Shown one piece after another: positions 21,171-30,103 of a DNA stretch of 42,528 nucleotides; position 1 is the stretch's first letter, and the number at the start of each line of letters is the position of its first letter. The notes under the pieces were generated by a model. That model worked only from the letters and a program-made list of their open reading frames with translations. It searched no databases and was not told where the DNA came from. This DNA comes from Treponema sp. UBA6852 (GTDB lineage Bacteria > Spirochaetota > Spirochaetia > Treponematales > Treponemataceae): positions 1 to 42,528 of the forward strand of contig DKDI01000015.1 in assembly GCA_002449305.1 (NCBI GenBank), read 5' to 3'. A program made the translations under genes and the position numbers.

Positions 21171-22103
21171 GTGCCCTCGTATACGATTATTGTTCCCGAT
21201 TCATCTTATCTTTCCCGTATCTGCGGAACAAATGACAGCAACCTAAAACTCATGGAATCTTTTCTTGGAGTTCCTGTTTTTGCCAGAGGAAACGAGCTTT
21301 CCATTGACTGCGGAGATTCTTGCATTGAGCAGCAGTTTCGTTTTGCAGTTGACCGTATTCTTGATGAATTTTCTGCGGCGAGCAAAAATGTTTCAGATTC
21401 AGAATTGATTCAGTCTGTATTGAATAACAATGCTGATTTGGATTTGTCTATTTCTATTCCGGGCGGAACAAAAAAAGTTTTTCCGCGCACAAAAGGCCAG
21501 TCTTCATTGATTTTAAAGATGCGTAGTTCTGATTTGGTTTTTGCAAGCGGACCTGCAGGCTCTGGAAAAACTTTTCTTGCTGTTGCGGAATCTTTGCGCC
21601 TTTTGCTTTCTCACAAAGTAAAGTCCATAGTTTTGACGCGCCCTGTTGTTGAAGCCGGCGAAAGTCTTGGTTTTCTTCCCGGTGATTTGCAGGATAAAAT
21701 AAATCCTTATATAAGGCCGCTGTTTGATTCAATAAATGCGGTTTTGCCTTCAGATACTATAAAAAGACTTACAGAAAACGGTATAATAGAAATTGCGCCG
21801 CTTGCCTATATGCGTGGACGGACTTTAAGCAACAGCGTTATAATTCTTGATGAAGCCCAGAACACAACTTCTGAGCAGATGAAAATGTTTTTAACTAGAA
21901 TGGGAGAGACGTCTAAAGTCTTTGTAACAGGAGATCCTTCGCAGGTTGACTTGCCAAAAAGGACTCCTTCTGGTTTTCTTCATGCCTTGAATCTTCTTAG
22001 AGGCGTGGAAGGAATTTCGATTGCTGAGCTGACTTCGGAAGACGTTGTAAGAAACGGGTTGGTTAAAAAAATTATACAGGCTTATGAGAATGAAGAAAGA
22101 TGA
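21171..22103 (+). CDS. ybeZ: PhoH-like ATPase (YbeZ)
   Basis: PhoH-family P-loop ATPases work with YbeY in rRNA maturation and RNA quality control. The 310-residue protein has an N-terminal KH-like region, Walker A GPAGSGKT (residues 127-134) and Walker B SVIILDEAQNTT (about 222-233), followed by VFVTGDPSQVDLP, all family hallmarks. The start is a GTG at 21171 preceded by GGAG; the open frame back to 21111 has no ribosome site and its translation is not conserved-looking. Its end overlaps the 7TM-HD gene by 20 bp, and ybeY follows that gene, giving the conserved phoH - 7TM-HD - ybeY operon. Confidence 0.92.
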   Translation: MPSYTIIVPDSSYLSRICGTNDSNLKLMESFLGVPVFARGNELSIDCGDSCIEQQFRFAVDRILDEFSAASKNVSDSELIQSVLNNNADLDLSISIPGGTKKVFPRTKGQSSLILKMRSSDLVFASGPAGSGKTFLAVAESLRLLLSHKVKSIVLTRPVVEAGESLGFLPGDLQDKINPYIRPLFDSINAVLPSDTIKRLTENGIIEIAPLAYMRGRTLSNSVIILDEAQNTTSEQMKMFLTRMGETSKVFVTGDPSQVDLPKRTPSGFLHALNLLRGVEGISIAELTSEDVVRNGLVKKIIQAYENEER

Positions 22104-23919
22104 AAATACACAGACTTTTTTTTCTGTTTTAACAGGAGCTTTTTCAAAATATCTTAAGAAGAATTATCCAATGGTTATTTTGACCTTTGCGACTTTTCTT
22201 GTTACAGTTGCGCTTGTCTTTGTAAAGATTTCCACATCCTCGACCGTTTCTTCTTTTAATATAAACGACTATGAAATCGGGCAAATATCCGATGTTACAA
22301 TAAAGGCTGTAAAGTCGCTTCCTTCAGATTATGAAAATCCAGTTGAAGTTCAGGCTGGAGAAAAAGTCATAAGAAAGGGATTTCCGATTACAGAAGAAGG
22401 CTACGCAAAACTAAAGAAAATGTCTGAGTCTGATGTTTACGTGGACTACAGGGCTTTTGCGAATTCTGTGATTTACCATATATTGATGTGCGCATTATTT
22501 TTCTTTTGCTGTAGTAAAATTTATTTTAAAGTCAAGATGATTGAATTCAAGGAGCTTGTTACCGAGTGCTGCTTTTACATTATAATTTTTAGCTCTGTGA
22601 TTTTTGGCTCTAAGTCAGTTTACTTTGCATCTCCTTATGCAATCTGCGCTGTTATTCCGTCTTCTGTTTGCGTCTTTCTTGTGGCGATTTTGTTCGGCCA
22701 GCTTAATGCGGTTTTCTTTTCGCTTATTATTTCACTTTCAGTTTTAAATGCTTCTTCTTATCAGATTGTTCCGTTCTTGTTTGTGCTTTCAACTTCTTTT
22801 GCTTCCGCGCGGCTTGTAAGAAAAATCAACAGAAGAACAGACATGGTTTTGGTTTCTGTGCTTCAGTCTTTGCTGAATGTTGTTTTCCTGATGATTTTCA
22901 AGATTATTTTTAGTGATTCTTTGTATGACGGACTTGGCGCGATTGTTGGTGTTGCCCTGAACGGATTTTTTTCTGGCATTCTTTGCCTTGGACTTCTTAC
23001 ACCTCTTGAACTTTTGCTGAACACGGCTTCTCTTTTCCGTCTTATGGATTTGAGCGACTTGAATAATCCTACGATGAAAAAAATGCTTGTTACAGCGAGC
23101 GGAACTTATAACCATTCGCTTATGGTTGCAAGCCTTGCAGAAGCTGCGTGCAATGAGGTTGGAGCGAATCCGCTTCTTGCTAGAGTCGGCGCGTACTATC
23201 ACGACATTGGAAAACTTGATAATCCTGAATACTTTGTAGAAAATCAGACTGCCGGTGAAAATATTCATACTGAAATAAATCCGTCTCTTTCTGTGAGCAT
23301 AATCAGAAGCCATGTTAAGCGAGGTGTTGAAAAAGCGCGTGCGTTGCGTCTTCCTAAGCAGATAATCGACATAATAAGCGAGCACCACGGAAATCAGGTT
23401 ATTGCGTATTTTTATAATGAGGCAAAAGCAATTGATCCGGATGCGAACCCAGAAGATTATTCTTACACAGGAAATCCGCCTACAACAAGAGAAAGCGCAA
23501 TCGTCATGCTTGCCGATACAGTTGAAGCTGCCTGCCGCAGTTTGGAAAAGCCTTCTGTTCCGCGCCTTGAAAAATTCATAACCACATTGATTTACGGAAA
23601 AATCGAGCATAAGCAGCTTGAAAACTGTAATCTTACATTCAGAGACCTTACAAAAATTCACGATGCTTTCGTTCAGATTCTTGCAGGCTACTATCACAGC
23701 CGCACGAAATATCCTGACCAAAAAGATCCGGACACAAATGAAGTCCATCAGATTCCGCTTCCTCCTCAGGCGCAAGCACAGCAGCAGGAAAATTCAGCTT
23801 CCGCAGAAAAAGATAAAAAATCTGAGAAAACGGAAAAAGATAAAAGCGTGAAGGAAGATAAAAATTCCAAGAAGTCTTTAAAAGACAAGGCTGAAAAAAT
23901 TATAAAGGAAAAAAAGTAA
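22084..23919 (+). CDS. 7TM-HD cyclic-di-AMP phosphodiesterase-like protein (PgpH-like)
   Basis: The 611-residue protein has an N-terminal membrane helix (about residues 30-50) and a short extracytoplasmic 7TMR-HDED part. A block of about seven membrane helices spans roughly 125-330, and a cytoplasmic HD domain follows. The HD domain starts TASGTYNHSLMVASLAE; its catalytic pair is His373-Asp374 in YYHDIGKLDNPEYF, with HTEINPS, EHHGNQ and MLADTVEAAC following. This is the architecture of PgpH, which hydrolyses c-di-AMP to pApA and affects osmotic and cell-wall control. A Lys/Glu/Ser-rich tail (about 555-611) is extra. Starts at 22084 and 22090 are both possible. The stop shares a base with the ybeY start. 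Confidence 0.88.
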   Translation: MRMKKDENTQTFFSVLTGAFSKYLKKNYPMVILTFATFLVTVALVFVKISTSSTVSSFNINDYEIGQISDVTIKAVKSLPSDYENPVEVQAGEKVIRKGFPITEEGYAKLKKMSESDVYVDYRAFANSVIYHILMCALFFFCCSKIYFKVKMIEFKELVTECCFYIIIFSSVIFGSKSVYFASPYAICAVIPSSVCVFLVAILFGQLNAVFFSLIISLSVLNASSYQIVPFLFVLSTSFASARLVRKINRRTDMVLVSVLQSLLNVVFLMIFKIIFSDSLYDGLGAIVGVALNGFFSGILCLGLLTPLELLLNTASLFRLMDLSDLNNPTMKKMLVTASGTYNHSLMVASLAEAACNEVGANPLLARVGAYYHDIGKLDNPEYFVENQTAGENIHTEINPSLSVSIIRSHVKRGVEKARALRLPKQIIDIISEHHGNQVIAYFYNEAKAIDPDANPEDYSYTGNPPTTRESAIVMLADTVEAACRSLEKPSVPRLEKFITTLIYGKIEHKQLENCNLTFRDLTKIHDAFVQILAGYYHSRTKYPDQKDPDTNEVHQIPLPPQAQAQQQENSASAEKDKKSEKTEKDKSVKEDKNSKKSLKDKAEKIIKEKK

Positions 23920-24413
23920 TGGGGAACCAGATTTTTGTGGGCATGGAAGACGGAAAAACTTCTCCTGTCTGGATAGAAAAGATTGAGCCTTTCGCGCAAA
24001 AAGTCATGCAGAAATGCGGCTGGGACGGCGAGGAATTTTCTATTCTTTTTTGTTCCGATGAATATATTCAGTATTTAAATAAAACTTACCGAAATATAGA
24101 TAGCCCCACTGATGTCTTGAGCTTTGAAAACGGCGAAAAATATACTGACGAAGACAATGCTGTGTGGCTTCAGGCTGGCGATATTGCTATAAGCGTTGAC
24201 ACTTTGCCCAAAAATTCAGAGTATTTTGAAGTGAGCCAGAATGAGGAATTAAAGCGGCTTATAATCCATGGAATTCTTCATTTAAACGGATATGACCACG
24301 GAGAAGAACACGTTGAAAAAAATGTGGAGCCAAAATGCGAAATGCTTGTTCTGCAAAAAAAACTGATGAAAGAACTAGAGCAGGAAATTATAATAGAAGA
24401 AACTGAAAAATAG
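23919..24413 (+). CDS. ybeY: Endoribonuclease YbeY (rRNA maturation factor)
   Basis: YbeY is a zinc-dependent single-strand endoribonuclease needed for 16S rRNA 3'-end processing and ribosome quality control. The zinc motif HGILHLNGYDHGEEH is intact, with His117, His121 and His127. The upstream NKTYRNIDSPTDVLSF and AGDIAISVDT segments are also typical. At 164 residues it is of normal length. It starts on the last base of the 7TM-HD gene and is followed after 8 bp by the CorC-like gene, so it is translated as part of one operon. Confidence 0.96.
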   Translation: MGNQIFVGMEDGKTSPVWIEKIEPFAQKVMQKCGWDGEEFSILFCSDEYIQYLNKTYRNIDSPTDVLSFENGEKYTDEDNAVWLQAGDIAISVDTLPKNSEYFEVSQNEELKRLIIHGILHLNGYDHGEEHVEKNVEPKCEMLVLQKKLMKELEQEIIIEETEK

Positions 24414-24421
24414 GAAATTGT

Positions 24422-25204
24422 ATGTTTGGACTTAAAAAAGAAAATTCAAAGAAAAACGATCAGAAAATCTCTGCCGCAGAAGAAGCCCAGCAGGAAATTT
24501 TAGCTGAAGAAAAAAACGACATGATTCAGGGAGTTGAAGAGCTTGCGGTAACAACCGTAAAGGAAGTAATGGTTCCTAGAATCGATGTTGATTTTATTTC
24601 AATGGAAACTCCAGAAGAAGAGCTTCTAAAAAAGGTTACAGAAAGCGGTCATTCCCGCATTCCGGTTTATTCCGGTTCAATAGACAATGTTGTTGGAATT
24701 CTTTATGTAAAGGACTTGATAAAAACTCTTGCAGAAAAACTTCCGATTGACTTGGAAAAAATAATCCGCAAGCCTTATTTTGTTCCAGAAAGCAAGCACA
24801 TCGACAGCCTTTTGCGCGAATTTAAAAGACGGCACGTTCATATTGCGGTCAGCATTGACGAGTACGGCGGAATTTCTGGAATTGTCTGCATGGAAGATAT
24901 TATAGAAGAAATTGTTGGCGACATTCAGGATGAATTTGACAATGAGCATGAGGACATAATTTCGCTTTCTGAAAATGCCTGGATTTGCGATGCGCGTGTT
25001 GACCTTGACACTTTAAATGAAGAAATCGGCTCGGATTTTCCTACAGAAAATTTTGATACTTTGGGCGGTTTCGTGTTCGATTTGTTCGGAAAAATTCCTG
25101 TAAAGTTTGAAAAGATTTCATGGAATCAGTGGGACTTTATTATTCAGGAAATGGAAGGACACAAGGTTGACACAATAAAAATAATGCGGAAGAAAGAAGA
25201 CTAA
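24422..25204 (+). CDS. ybeX: CorC/HlyC-type CBS-domain protein (YbeX)
   Basis: The 260-residue protein starts with a charged helix, then VKEVMVPRIDVDFIS (about residues 46-60). Two CBS domains follow (about 48-170), including SGHSRIPVYSGSIDNVVGIL and a second with HVHIAVSIDEYGGISGIV. A C-terminal CorC_HlyC transporter-associated domain ends the protein (about 180-257, DTLGGFVFDLFGKIPV). It has no membrane segments, so it is the soluble CorC/YbeX form rather than a transporter. YbeX is linked to ribosome maturation and Mg2+/Co2+ handling and commonly sits next to ybeZ-ybeY, as here. Confidence 0.9.
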   Translation: MFGLKKENSKKNDQKISAAEEAQQEILAEEKNDMIQGVEELAVTTVKEVMVPRIDVDFISMETPEEELLKKVTESGHSRIPVYSGSIDNVVGILYVKDLIKTLAEKLPIDLEKIIRKPYFVPESKHIDSLLREFKRRHVHIAVSIDEYGGISGIVCMEDIIEEIVGDIQDEFDNEHEDIISLSENAWICDARVDLDTLNEEIGSDFPTENFDTLGGFVFDLFGKIPVKFEKISWNQWDFIIQEMEGHKVDTIKIMRKKED

Positions 25205-25234
25205 ATTATTTTTAAGAGTTTCCACGGAGTTAAA

Positions 25235-27373
25235 ATGAAAAGAAATATTTTTCATAGTTTTACACTTGCTTTTCTGCTTTTGATTTTTGCATATCCTCTA
25301 TGCGCTCAAAAGAAATCTGCATTGGAGCTTTTTAATCAGGCGCAGGAACTTCAGCAGCAGAGCAAGTGGTTTGACGCGGTTGACCTTTACCAGGAAGCTC
25401 TTTTGCTGAATCCGCAGTACGGAGACGCTCTTTACAATCTTGCGCTTTGCCATTACGCGCTTGGAAGCTATGACCTTTCTGTTCAGTATGCGGACGAATC
25501 TTCAAAATATGCGCGCAATTTCAGTGATATACAGAATTTAAAAGGCTTGTCTTTGATTTCGCTTGGAAGAGTTAACGAGGCAAAAGATGTTTTCAATCAG
25601 ATTTTAAAAAAATATCCAAATGACGTAAATGCAAGGTTCGGACTTGCCGAGCTTGATTTGCTTGATGGTCGTCTTACTGTTGCGGAGAGCCGCTATCAGG
25701 ATGCTTTAAAGCGCGACGCTTCAAATAGAAAAGCTCTTTTAAGTCTTGCTCTTGTAAGCGCGGAAATGGGAAAGCCAGAAGTTTCTGAAAACTATATAAG
25801 GCAGGCGCTTTCTTTTTATAGCGGTGAGCCGGAAGTTCATTATATGGCGGCGTATCTTTCTGCAAAAAGCGGAGACTATAAAACCGCAGAGCAGCGTGCA
25901 AGAAGTGCGGTTCTTATAAACGGAAACTTTGACAAGGCATATTCTCTTTTAGCTGGAATTCTTTATGCCCAGAAACGCTACAATGAAGTCATTGATATTT
26001 GCGACTTTAGAATCGGGCGGAATAGAGATTCTGTTGACGCCTGGTATTTAAAAGGCCGTTCACTTCAAAAACTTGGCAAGAATGAAGATGCGATTGAAAC
26101 TTACGAAACTGGACTTTCAATTGCGCCGCAAGATGAAATTATGCGGAATGCGCTTGAGCAGCTTGCAGGAGGCTATCTTTCAATTGAAGATGCAAGGCGG
26201 AACACTTGGGCTGTTTTTCATTCAGCAAAGGCGGAAGAATATGGCCGCAACTTTGATGGAATTGCAGAACGCTACGAGTATCAAAAAGCGCTTTCAGTTT
26301 CTCCGCTTAACAATAAAATCAGGCAGTCTTTTGCCGATATGCTTGAGCGCGACGGGCACTACGAACTTTATCTTCAGCAGCTGAAATTCATAAGGGAAAA
26401 TGAAGCTTATGCGTCAACAGAAGAAATTCAGACAAACGAAAATTCACCTGTTCCAAAACGAACACGTGAGCAAATAAAGAACGATGATGCAATTGAAGTT
26501 TACGAAAGTCTTTTGCGGAACAACATAGCTTCCCGCTGGAATGTAGATCCGTTTTATTTGGACAAGACAAGATGGAACATTGGAATTTATTATACAAAAA
26601 AAATGGTTCAGTTGTTTCATGCCGACTTGGAGGAAATTTCTGCGCTAGCTGCAAAAGATGTTTTTAACGGAGTTCCTTCTGCTTATGTTGATGTTCAGTC
26701 AGAACCTGTTAGCGGTTATGGCGAGGCGTTCCGGCTTGCAAGAAATTCCGGGCGCGACTATTTTATTATTTTGAACGCTTCTGAAACTGAACGCACATAT
26801 TCTCTTGATGCCGTTATTTATTCAGCTAGAACAGGAACCAAGACTTCTGAAATTCTCGTTTACAGAACTGGAAATGACTGCATGGCGCGCGCTTTGCAAA
26901 GATTCAGGCAGGGTGTTTTGGATATTCTTCCAATCCGCGGAAAAGTTTTGCGCAATGTTCATGGGCAGCTTCTTGTTGACCTTGGAAAAAATGACGGAGT
27001 TTCAAAAGATTCTGAGTTCGATATTGTCCGCAAGGGAAGTGTCATAACAAAGGATTCAGGACCTGGAGTTTCGTATAACAAAAAAGATTTTCTTGGAACA
27101 TTTAAAGTTGAAAATTCAGACGAGGAAATTTCAGAAGGCGTTTATAAGAAAAATGGATTTTATGACACTCTGAATGTTGGCGATGAAATAGTCCTTACAA
27201 AAAATCCTGAAAAGGAAGAAACTTCTGCGCTAGACAACCGCCCTGCTGCAAATGCAAGCGGAGATCCTGCAACAGAAGAGGCAAAAAAAGCTGAGCTTGA
27301 ATCTTTAAAAGAATCGCTTCGTCCGGCTTCAAGAGAAAACGATTTGATTCACTTGATAAGAACGATTATTTAG
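25235..27373 (+). CDS. Exported TPR-repeat protein
   Basis: The 712-residue protein has a signal peptide (MKRNIFHSFTLAFLLLIFAY...CAQ, cleavage near residue 25). At least eight tetratricopeptide repeats follow over about residues 30-320, with typical spacing such as GDALYNLALCHYALGSYDLS and VDAWYLKGRSLQKLGKNEDA. A non-repeat C-terminal half contains DYFIILNASETERTYSLDAV (about 508-527) and a beta-rich module around GKVLRNVHGQLLVDLGKNDG. The C-terminus is charged and Glu/Lys-rich. It is probably a periplasmic scaffold for a multiprotein complex; no enzymatic motif is visible. It follows the corC-like gene by 30 bp. Confidence 0.75.
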   Translation: MKRNIFHSFTLAFLLLIFAYPLCAQKKSALELFNQAQELQQQSKWFDAVDLYQEALLLNPQYGDALYNLALCHYALGSYDLSVQYADESSKYARNFSDIQNLKGLSLISLGRVNEAKDVFNQILKKYPNDVNARFGLAELDLLDGRLTVAESRYQDALKRDASNRKALLSLALVSAEMGKPEVSENYIRQALSFYSGEPEVHYMAAYLSAKSGDYKTAEQRARSAVLINGNFDKAYSLLAGILYAQKRYNEVIDICDFRIGRNRDSVDAWYLKGRSLQKLGKNEDAIETYETGLSIAPQDEIMRNALEQLAGGYLSIEDARRNTWAVFHSAKAEEYGRNFDGIAERYEYQKALSVSPLNNKIRQSFADMLERDGHYELYLQQLKFIRENEAYASTEEIQTNENSPVPKRTREQIKNDDAIEVYESLLRNNIASRWNVDPFYLDKTRWNIGIYYTKKMVQLFHADLEEISALAAKDVFNGVPSAYVDVQSEPVSGYGEAFRLARNSGRDYFIILNASETERTYSLDAVIYSARTGTKTSEILVYRTGNDCMARALQRFRQGVLDILPIRGKVLRNVHGQLLVDLGKNDGVSKDSEFDIVRKGSVITKDSGPGVSYNKKDFLGTFKVENSDEEISEGVYKKNGFYDTLNVGDEIVLTKNPEKEETSALDNRPAANASGDPATEEAKKAELESLKESLRPASRENDLIHLIRTII

Positions 27374-27467
27374 CATGAGTTTCTTCATATTGAAAAGTTG
27401 AAACAATTGCGGATTTGTTATATTATTTTTGCAACATAAGTACAAAATTCCATGGAGGATATTTTAT

Positions 27468-28739
27468 ATGATTAAGACAGTAAAAGATGTTGATCTTAAA
27501 GGCAAGCGCATCATCATGCGCGTTGATTTCAACGTTCCTATGAAGGACGGAGTTGTTCAGGACGACACACGTATCATGGCGGCTCTTCCTACAATCAAAT
27601 ATATTCTTGAGCAGAATCCGCGCTCGCTCGTTCTTATGAGCCACCTCGGAGATCCAAAAAAGGACGTAAAGAAGGCTCAGGAAAAAGCTGAGAAAGCTGG
27701 AAAGACTTGGACTGAAGCTGATTCAGAAAAATTCATCAACGGAAAGAACCGCATGGCTCCAGTCGTAAAATATTTTTCTGAAAAGCTCGGAAAGCCAGTT
27801 ACATTCCTTCCGGACGCTCTCGGACAGAAAGATGCAATCGACGCTCTTCCAGAAGGAGCAGTCGCAATGCTTGAGAACGTGCGCTTCCACAAGGAAGAAA
27901 CTTCCAAGGATGCAGCTGAGCGCGAGACAATGGCAAAAGAGCTTGCAACTTACGGAGACATCTTTGTAAACGACGCTTTTGGAACAGCGCACCGCGATCA
28001 GGCTTCAACAGCTACAATCGCAAAATTCATGAAAGAGCAGCCTGTCGGCGGATTCCTCATGGAAAAAGAAGTTAAATATCTTGAGCCTATGGTTACAAAT
28101 CCTCCAAAGCCAATGGTTGCCATTATCGGCGGCGCGAAGGTTTCCTCAAAAATCGCCGTTCTGGAATCGCTTCTCAAGAATGCAAAGTATCTTGTTATCG
28201 GCGGCGGAATGGCATACACATTCCTCAAGGCACAGGGACACAGTGTCGGAAAATCTCTTGTTGAGGACGACTTCATCGACACAGCAAAGAAGCTTCTTGC
28301 AGACGCTGACGCAAAGGGCGTAAAGATTCTTCTTCCTGTTGACCACGTTGGAGCGGCAGAATTCAGTGCAGATGCAAAACCTGTCGCAGTTGACGGAGTT
28401 GACATTCCTTCTGACCTTATGGCTATGGATGTCGGACCTAAGACTGTTGAAGAATACAAGAAGGCAATCGGCGAGGCAAAGTCAATCGTATGGAACGGAC
28501 CTGTCGGAGTATTTGAATTCGACGCGTTCGCAAAGGGAACTGAAGCCGTTGCACATCTTGTTGCGGAAGCTACAGGACGCGGCGCGATGACAGTTGTAGG
28601 CGGCGGAGATTCTGTTGCCGCTGTAAACAAGTTCCACCTTGCAGACAAGATGAGCCACGTTTCAACAGGCGGCGGCGCTTCCCTCGAACTTCTCGAAGGA
28701 AAGACCTTGCCAGGTATAGCTATTTTAGCTACAAAATAA
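27468..28739 (+). CDS. pgk: Phosphoglycerate kinase
   Basis: Pgk makes ATP from 1,3-bisphosphoglycerate in glycolysis. The 423-residue protein has the N-terminal substrate motif RVDFNVPMKDG, the MSHLGDPKK loop, IIGGAKVSSKIAVLESLL, WNGPVGVFEFDAFAKGT and the nucleotide-binding VGGGDSVAAVNKF. Length is normal. The ATG at 27468 follows GGAGG; the longer frame from 27429 is leader. Codon use is more GC-rich and more uniform than in its neighbours, as expected for a highly expressed gene. A strong terminator follows at 28807-28837. Confidence 0.98.
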   Translation: MIKTVKDVDLKGKRIIMRVDFNVPMKDGVVQDDTRIMAALPTIKYILEQNPRSLVLMSHLGDPKKDVKKAQEKAEKAGKTWTEADSEKFINGKNRMAPVVKYFSEKLGKPVTFLPDALGQKDAIDALPEGAVAMLENVRFHKEETSKDAAERETMAKELATYGDIFVNDAFGTAHRDQASTATIAKFMKEQPVGGFLMEKEVKYLEPMVTNPPKPMVAIIGGAKVSSKIAVLESLLKNAKYLVIGGGMAYTFLKAQGHSVGKSLVEDDFIDTAKKLLADADAKGVKILLPVDHVGAAEFSADAKPVAVDGVDIPSDLMAMDVGPKTVEEYKKAIGEAKSIVWNGPVGVFEFDAFAKGTEAVAHLVAEATGRGAMTVVGGGDSVAAVNKFHLADKMSHVSTGGGASLELLEGKTLPGIAILATK

Positions 28740-28768
28740 TTGCGGGATTCCGTTTAAAACAAAGTGTC

Positions 28769-28791
28769 ATTCTCCTGCCTTGCAGGGGAAT
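28769..28791. repeat. Dispersed hairpin repeat, second copy
   Basis: ATTCTCCTGC/GCAGGGGAAT forms a 10-bp stem with one G-U-type pair. It shares the flanking TGTCATTC...GGAATC with the hairpin at 17479-17506 (read on the opposite strand). The stem bases differ between copies while pairing is kept. Confidence 0.6.
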
Positions 28792-28806
28792 CCGGCAGAA
28801 AAAGAA

Positions 28807-28837
28807 AAGCTCTGCGCAAGCCGCAGGGCTTTTTTTT
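28807..28837 (+). terminator. Intrinsic terminator of pgk
   Basis: AAGCTCTGCG pairs with CGCAGGGCTT (one T-G pair) around a 5-base loop and runs into TTTTTT. It lies 68 bp after the pgk stop and before the methyltransferase gene. Confidence 0.9.
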
Positions 28838-28851
28838 AAGGGATATTAAAA

Positions 28852-30099
28852 ATGAATAAAACTGTAAGAATTATGTTAAAGCCTAAAGAAGACCGTGAGA
28901 TTTCTCAGGGATTTCCGTGGGTTTATGATAATGAAATTTCAACTGTAAAGTTTCCGCTTGATGAAGGCATGAAAACTTCGCCTCTTGAAGAATGCGCTGT
29001 AGAGGACGGAACTATTGTTGAAGTCTGTTCTAATGCCGGAGGTTTTCTTGGCAGCGGTGTAATAAATAAAAAATCGAAAATTACAGTGCGCATGATTTCT
29101 TCTTTGCACGCTGATAAAATCTTGGAAGACATGAAAGGTTTTTGGGCAAAGAAAATCCGGGATGCTGTTAATATTCGAAATCTTAGCTTTAAAAGCGATG
29201 ACAGCTGCCGCCTTGTTTTTGGCGAGGCTGATTTTATTCCTGGGCTTATTGTGGAAAAATATGTTTCAAAAGGCAAACTGTATCTTGTTGTTCAGTTTTT
29301 GGCGCTTGCATGTGAAAAATTCAGAAATGAAATTCTTGGTGCGCTAAAAGACTTTGTAAAGCCTGATTTTATTTATGAAAGAAGCGATGCTGCTGTGCGT
29401 GAAAAAGAAGGGCTTGAAGAAAAATCCGGCTGGATTGGCAAGGCAGGGCAGGAAGTAATTGAAATAGAAGAAAACGGAGTGCTTTTGCTTGTTGACATTG
29501 CCCGCGGTCAAAAAACTGGCTACTTCCTTGACCAGAAATTCAATAGAGAAAAAATTAAAAAGTTCTGCCACGGAAAAAAAGTTTTGGACACTTTCACACA
29601 TACAGGTGCGTTTGGTCTTAATGCCGTAAAAGCAGGCGCACGCGAAGTTATAAGTGTGGATATTTCGCAGGAAGCCGTTGATATGGTTGAAAAAAACATT
29701 GCGCTTAATGGTGCTGAAGAAAAAATGAAGGCTGTTTGCGCGGATGTGTTTGACCTTCTTAAGCAGTATGAAGCTAGCGGTGAAAAGTTCGATGTGATTA
29801 TTCTTGATCCTCCGGCATTTACCAAAAAAGCAGGAAATATCGAAAAAGCTTACGGCGGCTACAAGGAAATAAATTTGCGTGCCATGAGAATTCTTAATGA
29901 AGGCGGAATTCTTGTTTCATGCTCTTGTTCTCACTATTTTGATGAAAATACATTTTATTCAATGCTCATGCATTCAGCGATGGACAGCCATAAACGTGTT
30001 CAGGTCTTGGAAAAACTTGGAGCGGCTTCTGACCATCCAATTCTTTTGGGCTATCCTAAGAGCGAATATCTTAAGTGCGCCGTGTGCAGGGTGATTTAA
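28852..30099 (+). CDS. 23S rRNA (cytosine-C5)-methyltransferase, RlmI-like
   Basis: The 415-residue protein has an N-terminal PUA RNA-binding domain (about residues 5-85, with SQGFPWVYDNEI). A linker domain follows, then a class I SAM-dependent methyltransferase: LDTFTHTGAFGLNAVKAGA is motif I (about 245-263), and motif IV LDPPAFTKK lies at about 321-329. SCSCSHYF at about 360-367 completes the RlmI pattern. RlmI methylates C1962 of E. coli 23S rRNA; the target here is inferred from family. It is followed after 4 bp by miaA, another RNA-modification gene, suggesting a short operon. Confidence 0.88.
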   Translation: MNKTVRIMLKPKEDREISQGFPWVYDNEISTVKFPLDEGMKTSPLEECAVEDGTIVEVCSNAGGFLGSGVINKKSKITVRMISSLHADKILEDMKGFWAKKIRDAVNIRNLSFKSDDSCRLVFGEADFIPGLIVEKYVSKGKLYLVVQFLALACEKFRNEILGALKDFVKPDFIYERSDAAVREKEGLEEKSGWIGKAGQEVIEIEENGVLLLVDIARGQKTGYFLDQKFNREKIKKFCHGKKVLDTFTHTGAFGLNAVKAGAREVISVDISQEAVDMVEKNIALNGAEEKMKAVCADVFDLLKQYEASGEKFDVIILDPPAFTKKAGNIEKAYGGYKEINLRAMRILNEGGILVSCSCSHYFDENTFYSMLMHSAMDSHKRVQVLEKLGAASDHPILLGYPKSEYLKCAVCRVI

Positions 30100-30103
30100 T
30101 TTG

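Noticed and set aside
22789..23775. 328-residue minus-strand ORF
   Set aside because: It is an exact antisense shadow of the 7TM-HD gene, with Arg/Asn/Cys-rich composition and no domain.
27998..28648. 216-residue minus-strand ORF
   Set aside because: Antisense shadow of pgk, caused by the strong codon bias of that highly expressed gene.
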